Position numbers and translations under genes: made by a program. Under the pieces are notes generated by a model. It worked only from the letters and a program-made list of their open reading frames with translations. It was not told the origin of the DNA and ran no database searches. Below, piece after piece: positions 57,675-64,000 of a stretch of DNA of 64,000 nt (the first letter of the stretch is position 1; each line of letters opens with the position of its first letter). Origin of the DNA: Ruegeria arenilitoris. GTDB lineage: Bacteria > Pseudomonadota > Alphaproteobacteria > Rhodobacterales > Rhodobacteraceae. The stretch spans positions 433,667 to 497,666 of the forward strand of contig NZ_WPZO01000003.1 of assembly GCF_013031355.1 (NCBI RefSeq), read 5' to 3'.

Positions 57675-59468
57675 TTATTCGCCCAGCGCGATGCCTTCGC
57701 GGCGCGGGTCTGCGCCACCGATCAGAACATCCCCGATTTCAATCGCATGCAGGCCCGAGGTCAGATGGCGCAGCTTGACCTCGAACCCCAGGCCGATCAG
57801 CGCATCGGCATACCCCTCGGCGGCTGTGCCCTTTTCCACATCATAAGTGCCAAAGCGGTTCACGAGATGGGGCAAAGACAGCGCTTGTTGCACATCCATA
57901 TCCCAATCGGCCCAAGCGATAATCGATTTGGCCACATAGCCGATGATCCGGCTGCCGCCCGGAGAACCAATCGCCAGCACCGGCGCGCCGTCCTGCATCA
58001 CGATGGTCGGGCTCATGGACGAGCGCGGACGCTTGCCCGGCTCCAAACGGTTGGCAATCGGCACACCATCGCTGTGGGTTTTGAACGAGAAATCGGTCAG
58101 TTCGTTGTTCAGCAGAAACCCGTTGGTCATCAGCCGCGAACCCAACCCGTTCTCGATGGTCGTCGTCATCGACAACACGTTGCCATACTGATCGACAATC
58201 GAGATATGCGAGGTCGAGGGCAGTTCCAGCGACACGTCATCCGCCCAGTTCGACGCGTGGTCGAATTCCGGGTTGCCGGGCGCGACGTCGGTCAGCGCGC
58301 CTTCGCCGCTCAGCAGTTGCCCGCGTTCGTTGAGGTAATCGGGGTCCACCAGACCTTGCGTCGGCATCGGGACAAAATCATGATCGGCCATGTATCGACC
58401 ACGATCCGCAAAGGCCAAACGCGACGCGTCCCCGATCAGACGCCACGAATGCACATCCTCGGGCCCCATGGCCGCCAGATCATACCCTTCGAGCATCCCC
58501 AGGATCTGCCCGACCGTCAGCGCCCCGGACGAAGGCGGTCCCATGCCGCAGACTTCATAGGCGCGATAGGCGGTGCAGACCGGCTCGCGCTCGATCACCT
58601 GATACAGGGCCAGATCGACACCGGACAGTACACCGGGATTGCCTGGCGCGCCGCGCACCGTGCTGACGATCCCGGCCGCGATTTCACCACCATAGAACCC
58701 CGCCGATCCTTCGCTGGCCAGGACCCGCAGCGTTTCGGCATAGTCCGGGTTCATCAGCCGCTGACCCTGCTGCAATGGCTCTCCGCCCGGCAGGAAATAC
58801 TCAGCGGTCACCGGGAACCGCGACAGACGCTCGGCATCAGCTTCGACCAACGTGGCGAGACGAGGCGAAACTAGGAAGCCCTCATCGGCCAGTTTTATGC
58901 CATCCTGAAACAGGCTGGGCCACGGGCTGCGGCCCCAGCGCCGGTGCGCCTCCTCCAACAATGCCGGGGTGCCCGGGGTGCCGACTGAAAGGCCTCCGAC
59001 AACTGCATCGTAAAACTTCAGCGGTTCACCGTTTTCGTCGTGGAATAGCCGGTGGTTGGCCTCAAGCGGAGCCGTCTCGCGCCCATCCAGCGTGGTCAGC
59101 TTACCGGTTGCAGCGTCATACCAGACCAAAAACGCGCCGCCACCAAGGCCTGAAGATTGCGGCTCGACCAGCCCCAGCACGACCTGCACGGCGACCATCG
59201 CATCAGCGGCCGACCCACCGGCCCGAAGCACCTTGGCCCCGGCCTCAACGGCCAGAGGGTTCGCAGCCGCAACCATCCAGTTCTGCGACGTCACTGGTTG
59301 ACCGGCCAGCTTGGCCTCAAGCGCGGCGATGACCTCTTCAGTCAGGCCCTGAACCTGCCCGTCCGAGGCCCCCTCGGGGGCTACTGCATCCGCAGTCTCC
59401 TGCGCGAACGCCGCGCCACCCAGCGTCAACGCCGCCAAAAACAATCCCGAAATCAGACTTCGTTTCAT
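57675..59468 (-). CDS. ggt: Gamma-glutamyltransferase, periplasmic
   Basis: A 597-residue precursor that breaks down glutathione in the periplasm and self-cleaves into two subunits. Signal peptide 1-22 (ending GAAFA). The nucleophile and cleavage residue is Thr419 in PSTSHISIVD. GLGGGAFLVWYD, RETAP and the GPPSSGALTVGQIL segment, plus GSPGGSRIIGY near the end, are all conserved. ATG 59468 has AGGAGG five bases upstream; the longer frame is spurious. It precedes the D-lactate-type oxidase in the same direction. Confidence 0.92.
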   Translation of the reverse strand: MKRSLISGLFLAALTLGGAAFAQETADAVAPEGASDGQVQGLTEEVIAALEAKLAGQPVTSQNWMVAAANPLAVEAGAKVLRAGGSAADAMVAVQVVLGLVEPQSSGLGGGAFLVWYDAATGKLTTLDGRETAPLEANHRLFHDENGEPLKFYDAVVGGLSVGTPGTPALLEEAHRRWGRSPWPSLFQDGIKLADEGFLVSPRLATLVEADAERLSRFPVTAEYFLPGGEPLQQGQRLMNPDYAETLRVLASEGSAGFYGGEIAAGIVSTVRGAPGNPGVLSGVDLALYQVIEREPVCTAYRAYEVCGMGPPSSGALTVGQILGMLEGYDLAAMGPEDVHSWRLIGDASRLAFADRGRYMADHDFVPMPTQGLVDPDYLNERGQLLSGEGALTDVAPGNPEFDHASNWADDVSLELPSTSHISIVDQYGNVLSMTTTIENGLGSRLMTNGFLLNNELTDFSFKTHSDGVPIANRLEPGKRPRSSMSPTIVMQDGAPVLAIGSPGGSRIIGYVAKSIIAWADWDMDVQQALSLPHLVNRFGTYDVEKGTAAEGYADALIGLGFEVKLRHLTSGLHAIEIGDVLIGGADPRREGIALGE

Positions 59469-59514
59469 CGTTTCCTCCTGAAAATTCGTTTGTCGTCCTT
59501 GCGGCGCAAACGCG

Positions 59515-60501
59515 TCACAACATGGATGGCACAACCTGATCCGGCGGTCGGTGCCCGTCTTCGAAGGTCTTGATATTGATAATGACCTTCTCGCCCATCT
59601 CTATCCGCCCTTCAAGCGTGGCCGACCCCATGTGAGGCAACAAGACGACGTTCGGCAATTGTCGCAGGCGCGGGTTCACATGCGTACCATGCTCGTACAC
59701 ATCCAACCCCGCCCCGGCGATCTCGCCTCCGCGAATCTGACGGGTCAGCGCGTTTTCATCGATCACCTCGCCCCGCGACGTATTCACGATCACGGCCGAT
59801 GGCTTCAACAGCTTCAGCCGCCGCGCATTCATCAGGTGAAAGGTCGACGGTGTAGACGGGCAATGAATCGAGATTACGTCCATCCGCGCCACCATCTGGT
59901 CGAGGCTTTCCCAATAGGTCGCCTCAAGCTCTTGCTCAATCTCGGAGCGCAACCGGCGACGGTTGTGATAATGTACCTGCATCCCGAAAGCCGAGGCACG
60001 GCGGGCCACGGCCTGGCCGATCCGCCCCATGCCCAGGATACCCAGACGGCGCCCGCCGATCCGGCCACCCAGCAACGCGGTCGGGGCCCAGCCTTCCCAG
60101 TCACCTTTTTGCATGACCGACAGCCCCTCGGGGATTCGGCGAGTGACCGAGAGGATCAGCGCCATGGTCATGTCCGCGGTATCATCGGTCAGCACACCCG
60201 GCGTGTTCGAGACCAGAATGCCCCGCTGCCGGGCCGTGGCGACATCGATATTGTCGACCCCGGCCCCGTAATTGGCAATCAGGCGCAGCTTGTCCCCCGC
60301 CTGCCCCAGCAACCCGCCATCAATGGCATCCGTCACCGTGGGCACAAGGACATCCGCGCTTTGCACGGCTGCGACCAATTCTTCACGCGTCATGGGCGTG
60401 TCATCGTCGCGCAACTGCACATCGAACAACTCGCTCAGCCTGGTTTCCACCGCCTCGGGCAACCGTCGCGTAACGACAACACTCAGACGTTCTCTTGGCA
60501 C
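59515..60501 (-). CDS. D-isomer-specific 2-hydroxyacid dehydrogenase (glyoxylate reductase-like)
   Basis: A 328-residue NAD(P)-dependent dehydrogenase of the GyaR/GhrB type. Substrate-binding NYGAGVDNID near 73-82, NAD-binding LGILGMGRIGQAVARRA, the catalytic Arg in NTSRGEVIDE, and His in LLPHMGSAT are visible. GTG 60501 is chosen because GGGAGG lies six bases upstream; the longer TTG frame has none. First gene of the operon with ggt and the FAD oxidase. Glyoxylate or hydroxypyruvate are likely substrates; others possible. Confidence 0.87.
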   Translation of the reverse strand: MPRERLSVVVTRRLPEAVETRLSELFDVQLRDDDTPMTREELVAAVQSADVLVPTVTDAIDGGLLGQAGDKLRLIANYGAGVDNIDVATARQRGILVSNTPGVLTDDTADMTMALILSVTRRIPEGLSVMQKGDWEGWAPTALLGGRIGGRRLGILGMGRIGQAVARRASAFGMQVHYHNRRRLRSEIEQELEATYWESLDQMVARMDVISIHCPSTPSTFHLMNARRLKLLKPSAVIVNTSRGEVIDENALTRQIRGGEIAGAGLDVYEHGTHVNPRLRQLPNVVLLPHMGSATLEGRIEMGEKVIINIKTFEDGHRPPDQVVPSML

Positions 60502-60638
60502 CTTCGCCCTCCCATCGCTTTGCAATCACTCGCGCGCCATGGCATCGTGGCTCAGGATAAGGCGGGGCACAAGAACCCCAACGCATTGAGACGACCTTTT
60601 TTCGAAACCCGATCAACAGGTACAAGAGCAGACAGTCA

Positions 60639-61160
60639 GTGAGTGGTTTTCTACCAGTAAAACGCCGCCTTCTGGCGGTCACCTCCGCATTTCTGGTCGT
60701 GCTGAGCACTCTGACCGCCAGCGCAGAGGACAAGCGCGGCCCCGTCACCAACCTGCCCCTGCCGCGATATGTTTCGATGAAGGCCGCCGAGGGCAACGTA
60801 CGCCGCGGTCCGTCGCTGACCCATCGAATCGACTGGGTGTTCAAACGGCGCGGAATGCCGCTGCAGATCACGGCTGAATACGGCAACTGGCGCCGGGTTC
60901 AGGACCGCGACGGAGCCGGTGGCTGGGTCCATTATGCCCTGCTGTCCGGTGCGCGCACGGTGCTGATCGAATCTGAACTGCTGTCCGTCTATACCAGCCC
61001 CGACTCCAATTCTCAGGTCAGTGCGAAATTCGAATCCGGCGTGGTAGCCCGCCTGGGCAGTTGCAGCCTGGATTGGTGCCACATCTCGGCCGGTGGTTAC
61101 CGTGGTTGGGCGCAGAAATCGAACCTCTGGGGCGTTGATCCCGCCGAGGTTCGCGAATAG
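60639..61160 (+). CDS. Exported SH3-domain protein
   Basis: A 173-residue protein with a signal peptide (1-29, ending ASA) and bacterial SH3-like repeats: KAAEGNVRRGPSLTHRIDWV then WRRVQDRDGAGGWVHYALL, and a second half VYTSPDSNSQV ending GWAQKSNLWGV. Such proteins act in the periplasm or at the cell wall. GTG start at 60639. Divergent from the hydroxyacid dehydrogenase operon. Confidence 0.85.
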   Translation: MSGFLPVKRRLLAVTSAFLVVLSTLTASAEDKRGPVTNLPLPRYVSMKAAEGNVRRGPSLTHRIDWVFKRRGMPLQITAEYGNWRRVQDRDGAGGWVHYALLSGARTVLIESELLSVYTSPDSNSQVSAKFESGVVARLGSCSLDWCHISAGGYRGWAQKSNLWGVDPAEVRE

Positions 61161-61198
61161 CGGGACGTTCCTGCCGCCCCGCCTGAACAATATGATTG

Positions 61199-61702
61199 TT
61201 ATGCACTCTCGGCAGTGCGCGTGCCCATTTCCTTGTCCAGCAACAGCAGGTTCCAGCGATCGCCGTTGGCCGCTTTGGTCTGGTCGAGGATTTTGCTAAA
61301 CAGGTCTTCTTCCTCGTTCTGTTCGGCCAGGAACCAATTCAACATGTTCTGAGTGCTGTATTCCTTGACCTCATGCGCCAGCTCGAACAGCGCATTGATC
61401 TGGCCGGTCACCGTAACCTCGTTCGCCAGCGCGTATTCCAGCGCTTCAACCGGTGAGGCGTAATCCGTCTTGGGTTTGGAAATCCCGTCAATTTCGATTC
61501 TCCCACCACGCTGGGCCACAAAGTCGAAAATGCGCATGGCATGCGTGCCCTCTTCGGCCGAGTGACCACGAAACCACTGCGCGAAACCGGGCAGGTCCTC
61601 GGATTCGAAATATGCGGCCATAGCAAGATACGTATAGGATGCGTGAAGTTCATTGTTGATCTGACGGTTCAACGCTTCTGCGACATTCGGGTTCAACTTC
61701 AT
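61199..61702 (-). CDS. Ferritin
   Basis: A 167-residue non-haem ferritin that stores iron as a 24-mer. The ferroxidase site is visible: Glu17 in NNELHASYTY, Glu50 and His53 in SAEEGTHAM, Glu94 region LANEVTV and the C-terminal QNEEEDLFSKI segment. ATG 61702 has AGGAG six bases upstream, while ATG 61708 directly abuts it. A 15-bp palindrome upstream (61829-61843) may control it. Confidence 0.9.
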   Translation of the reverse strand: MKLNPNVAEALNRQINNELHASYTYLAMAAYFESEDLPGFAQWFRGHSAEEGTHAMRIFDFVAQRGGRIEIDGISKPKTDYASPVEALEYALANEVTVTGQINALFELAHEVKEYSTQNMLNWFLAEQNEEEDLFSKILDQTKAANGDRWNLLLLDKEMGTRTAESA

Positions 61703-62122
61703 CTTCATCTCCTGTTTCAAGGGGGTGCCGGGGTCAATCATACAGCTAAGTTTCCCTAACAACTGGCGCAACCGCTGGTCTTAAATTTTTTGAATATTTT
61801 TCAGTATATTACCCGGACCCTCTGCAAGTGAAAGTCACTTTCAACACCGGATGGTTTGCACGCGCCCACGCAATCCGCCGCCAAATCCCTGGTAGCCGTA
61901 AAGAACAAGCGGTTGACGCCTCGACCTACCCGGCCAAGACCTTACCCAGTTGTGGCCATTCGCGCCAACAATACGTCAAATCGTACAGTTGACCGGCGGG
62001 CGTAAATTCGGAGCTTCGGGCCATCAGGAACTCGGTCCAAATAATTTTTGCTCCAAGCTGAAGTTTTTCACTCAAAGCCTCTTGAACCCTCCGAACAACA
62101 ATCGTAGATAGCCGCTCACCGT
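61703..62122. other. Intergenic region before tRNA-Gln, AT-rich
   Basis: 420 bases with no convincing gene. It holds the ferritin promoter region and a perfect palindrome. A hand-counted sample (62041-62100) is 40% G+C, well below the core. A minus-strand frame (61926-62098) reads TEFLMARSSEFTPAGQLYDL and similar, possibly a gene fragment, but it can only start inside the antisense of the tRNA. Confidence 0.5.
61829..61843. promoter_or_regulatory. 15-bp palindrome upstream of ferritin
   Basis: TGAAAGT-C-ACTTTCA is a perfect palindrome about 130 bases before ferritin, next to TATACT, a fair -10 on the minus strand (61806-61811 region). It does not match the Fur or Irr consensus closely. Confidence 0.45.
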
Positions 62123-62197
62123 TGGGGTGTAGCCAAGTGGTAAGGCAGCGGTTTTTGGTACCGTGTATCGTAGGTTCGAATCCTACCACCCCAGCCA
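62123..62197 (+). tRNA. tRNA-Gln (anticodon TTG)
   Basis: A complete 75-base cloverleaf: acceptor TGGGGTG (62123-62129) pairs with CACCCCA (62187-62193), anticodon stem GCGGT/ACCGT around the loop TTTTGGT gives anticodon TTG (62155-62157), T-arm GGTTCGAATCC, and encoded CCA (62195-62197). Identity: CAA codons of glutamine. Integrase remnant lies 57 bases downstream. Confidence 0.96.
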
Positions 62198-62253
62198 CCT
62201 TTTCCAGAAAAGCCAGGAAAATAAGGGGCGACAGAGCCTCCGGAAAACCCTAT

Positions 62254-62538
62254 GTGTCACAGCATTCGGAAACTGTGACACATGCTGTGACACAGCCGAC
62301 CAGTAACCGACCCGGCGGTCGGTTGCGCACACCCCGTTACCATGCCGGCCCCTACCTCATGCGCCGCGGCCGTATTTTCTATTTCCGAAAACGCCTGCCA
62401 AAAAAAATATCAAACCAGGTCCCAGACCAGTTTCTTTGCCTGTCGCTGCGAACCGACCTCCCGCAGGCCGCCAGAATAGCGCGCAACCAATCGACTGTAA
62501 TTTCTTCGTATTCCAATCGGCTTACTCGCGTGGAATAG
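62254..62538 (+). pseudogene. Truncated tyrosine-type integrase, N-terminal part only
   Basis: An open frame of 95 codons from GTG 62254. Its start, RTPRYHAGPYLMRRGRIFYF then RKRLPKKI and LSLRTDLPQAARIARN, resembles the N-terminal domain of phage-type tyrosine integrases, which often sit beside the tRNA gene they use as attachment site. The rest of the integrase (core-binding and catalytic domains, about 300 residues) is missing: the similarity stops near 62485, where antisense sequence of the neighbouring epimerase gene begins. A weak GGAAAA site precedes the start. A decayed prophage or island is likely. Motif recognition only; hence moderate confidence. Confidence 0.65.
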
Positions 62539-62795
62539 GTGGCAAGGCAATGGAAAACGTTGTCGATACCATTGACATAGGGCTCGATGGATTGGGTTTC
62601 GCCGAATGCTGTAATCCTCGCATCGATCAGCCTTGGGTGATCAATACCGGACGGCCTGCGGCCAAGCGATAAAACCTCGCGCGCAGTTTTTTCGCTCAGC
62701 AATGCCGCAAGTACCGAGGTACCCACCATCCCAGTCGCACCGGTCAGCAGGACGCGCCCAAGTGGTCGTATTGTCTTGTCAGGCGGATTGAGCAC
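62379..62795 (-). pseudogene. Truncated NAD(P)-binding epimerase-type protein
   Basis: A 138-codon frame starting at GTG 62795. Residues 13-24 (GRVLLTGATGMV) form a Rossmann NAD(P) motif, then SLGRRPSGIDHPRL and VFHCLATY with EYEEIT match NAD(P)H-dependent epimerase/saccharopine-type proteins of about 210-220 residues. Similarity stops near residue 108 (about 62470-62495); the rest is antisense to the integrase fragment. Both genes therefore end at the same junction. It overlaps the SRPBCC gene by 17 bases and may be translationally coupled to it. Confidence 0.6.
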
Positions 62796-63258
62796 GGCGC
62801 TCTGCCTCGACTTTCAAGCCGCGATTGAAAGCTTGGTAACCTTCCACATACATCTTTGCCAATCGCCCGCCCATCAGGAAAGTGATGCCCCCCATGATTT
62901 CATCGGATTGTACGAAGCGAGTTTTGCCACCCTCCAACGGCTCAACACAAAAGTGGTGGTTATCGCGAATGCCACCCGGCCCCTTCTCAGCCCAGAAAAA
63001 CTCCGTCCCCTCCACGACCGAGATCGTGTGATCCAAGGTGGTCAGTTTCTCCTTTGCTGAATCAAGCTGAAAGTCGACGGTGATTGTCGATCCATCCTTG
63101 ATCTCTCCCTTGATACCCACAAGGAACACAGCCCAGTCCTTGTAGTTTGCCGTGTCGGTCAGAACCGACCAGACCAGGTCCGCCGGCGCATCGATCACAA
63201 TTTCGGTGTGGATTTTGTGATGTGAGAGGTTCACTTTTTCCGATGATCCGGTTTCCAT
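62779..63258 (-). CDS. SRPBCC-family protein (polyketide cyclase/START-like)
   Basis: A 159-residue hydrophobic-pocket protein. It begins METGSSEKVNLSHHKIHTEI, then VIDAPADLVWSVLTDTANY near 21-39, the classic SRPBCC opening, and KDGSTITVDFQ and the C-terminal helix GGRLAKMYVEGYQAFNRGL follow. GGAAGG is six bases before the ATG. It could be a lipid or small-molecule binder; catalytic residues are not evident. Part of a minus-strand cluster with a membrane protein and SDR. Confidence 0.8.
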   Translation of the reverse strand: METGSSEKVNLSHHKIHTEIVIDAPADLVWSVLTDTANYKDWAVFLVGIKGEIKDGSTITVDFQLDSAKEKLTTLDHTISVVEGTEFFWAEKGPGGIRDNHHFCVEPLEGGKTRFVQSDEIMGGITFLMGGRLAKMYVEGYQAFNRGLKVEAERRAQSA

Positions 63259-63279
63259 GACTGTCCTTCCGTTGCGGCC

Positions 63280-63735
63280 TCAGGCGCTCAATAGTGATGC
63301 GCGATCACCGCCCTCAATTGTGATCCGCCCGAAACGATCCCGCATGCGCTTGGATCGAAAAAGGTAGATCGAGATGATGATGTAATTGACGCATTCCTGG
63401 GCGAAGTTCCGGTAGCGATCCGGATTTTCCAACATGTCGAAGGTTTGCACAGCACACATCGTGGCAAGCGCGGTGAACATGACCAGCATGGCAATCGGAG
63501 TGAAGCTCCAGCGCAGGACGTATCCAGCCAGATAGGTGGCACCCGATGCGGTGATCAGTATCCAATGGAGCGTTTGCATGCCCGGCGGGAAGGCCGCGTT
63601 TTGCAATCGCATGAGTGGAGCCAACCCAGTGAAGTATTCAAGAGACCCAAGTAGCCCCCAGCCCAGCATAATAACCGAGGCGAGCACGATCAGATACTCG
63701 AACCCCCGCGAGAGGCGCTGCATGAACCTGTTCAT
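63280..63735 (-). CDS. Uncharacterised four-helix membrane protein
   Basis: A 151-residue protein with membrane segments at about 14-34, 52-72, 77-97 and a fourth near 112-126 (YIIISIYLF). Motifs are not recognised. It is 9 bases after the stop of the upstream SDR and 21 bases before the SRPBCC gene, so likely co-transcribed. Possible roles range from DoxX-like to unknown; not decided. Confidence 0.65.
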   Translation of the reverse strand: MNRFMQRLSRGFEYLIVLASVIMLGWGLLGSLEYFTGLAPLMRLQNAAFPPGMQTLHWILITASGATYLAGYVLRWSFTPIAMLVMFTALATMCAVQTFDMLENPDRYRNFAQECVNYIIISIYLFRSKRMRDRFGRITIEGGDRASLLSA

Positions 63736-63744
63736 CCCCGTCCC

Positions 63745-64000
63745 TCAGATCGCGAATGTCTGACCGGTCATCTCTTCCGAGAGACGCCACAAACGCTTGG
63801 CCAATTCGTGGTCGTTGCAAATTGGATTGCGGATCGCGACACCGGTCTTGCCGCTCATCTCTTCGGGGCCTGTAGGACCGTAGTATTCGCCGCCTTTGAC
63901 CTGATCAGACAAAGCGGCGAACAGAGATGGCTTCGCAGCGTCTTCATTGGAGTGCAGCAGTTGTTCGACTTGTGCCTTCATATTAGCGTGCGTTGCTTCG
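63745..64000 (-). CDS. Short-chain dehydrogenase, C-terminal part (5' end outside window)
   Basis: The frame is open to base 64000, so the start lies beyond the window. The visible about 85 residues (GGEYYGPTGPEEMSGK, then LWRLSEEMTG at the end) are typical of the C-terminal end of SDRs of the retinol dehydrogenase/protochlorophyllide-reductase type. Cofactor and catalytic motifs lie off the edge. Part of the minus-strand cluster. Confidence 0.75.
   Translation of the reverse strand, partial: EATHANMKAQVEQLLHSNEDAAKPSLFAALSDQVKGGEYYGPTGPEEMSGKTGVAIRNPICNDHELAKRLWRLSEEMTGQTFAI

Noticed and set aside
61926..62198. 90-codon minus-strand frame with MAGVVGFEPTIHGTKN start
   Set aside because: The start is the antisense of tRNA-Gln, a known annotation artefact. 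Only the part below 62098 might be a gene fragment.

Overview
The window reads as chromosomal DNA of an alphaproteobacterium, most likely a marine Rhodobacterales (Roseobacter-group, Ruegeria-like) species. The evidence is a stand-alone F1-ATPase operon in the order atpH-A-G-D-C with no F0 genes beside it, a short HisG with a HisZ partner next to hisS, an adenosylcobalamin-dependent ribonucleotide reductase, several families typical of this group (DUF2125, DUF1489, extensin-like protein, DUF938), high G+C with long spurious antisense frames, and a CtrA-type box. It is gene-dense, mostly core metabolism, with a few small accessory patches.

Layout. 1-2640: 3' part of prs, rpiB, a secreted Ntn-hydrolase and an H-type-lectin-like protein. 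2701-7776: F1-ATPase operon with its terminator, leader and probable promoter. 7918-16291: methyltransferase/gloB divergent pair, clpA, a small kinase-like gene, a MotA/MotB-like stator pair and a ChaC-type cyclotransferase. 16359-24781: DUF2125 protein, extensin-like protein, aromatic/histidine biosynthesis pair (prephenate dehydrogenase, hisC), a PLP enzyme divergent from its likely Lrp regulator, an SDR divergent from an AraC regulator, rpsD. 24976-28806: an uncharacterised gene under a CtrA box, nrdJ, DUF1489. 28803-32068: hisS-hisZ-hisG. 32199-37305: slyX, an orphan immunity-like protein, two small exported proteins, dnaE. 37650-47002: xanthine dehydrogenase (xdhABC) in one transcription unit with a BMP-family nucleoside/purine ABC importer; together they look like a purine salvage/degradation module. 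47291-49899: an unknown membrane protein and an HlyD/DUF3302-like pair. 50019-54700: DauA-like FAD dehydrogenase, DUF938, AhpD-like protein, and a dimethylglycine/sarcosine-dehydrogenase-like enzyme of the betaine pathway. 54839-61702: unknown anchored protein, a hydroxyacid dehydrogenase-ggt-D-lactate dehydrogenase-type operon, SH3 protein and ferritin. 61703-64000: tRNA-Gln followed by a broken tyrosine-integrase gene abutting a truncated epimerase gene, then an SRPBCC/membrane/SDR cluster cut by the window edge.

No complete new defence or mobile system is evident. The best leads are the non-flagellar stator pair with a very long coiled coil, the tRNA-Gln integration scar, the orphan immunity-like gene, and several perfect inverted repeats at promoters or ribosome binding sites. 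I found no CRISPR array, rRNA, insertion sequence or intein. All family names come from recognising sequence motifs by eye; no search was run.
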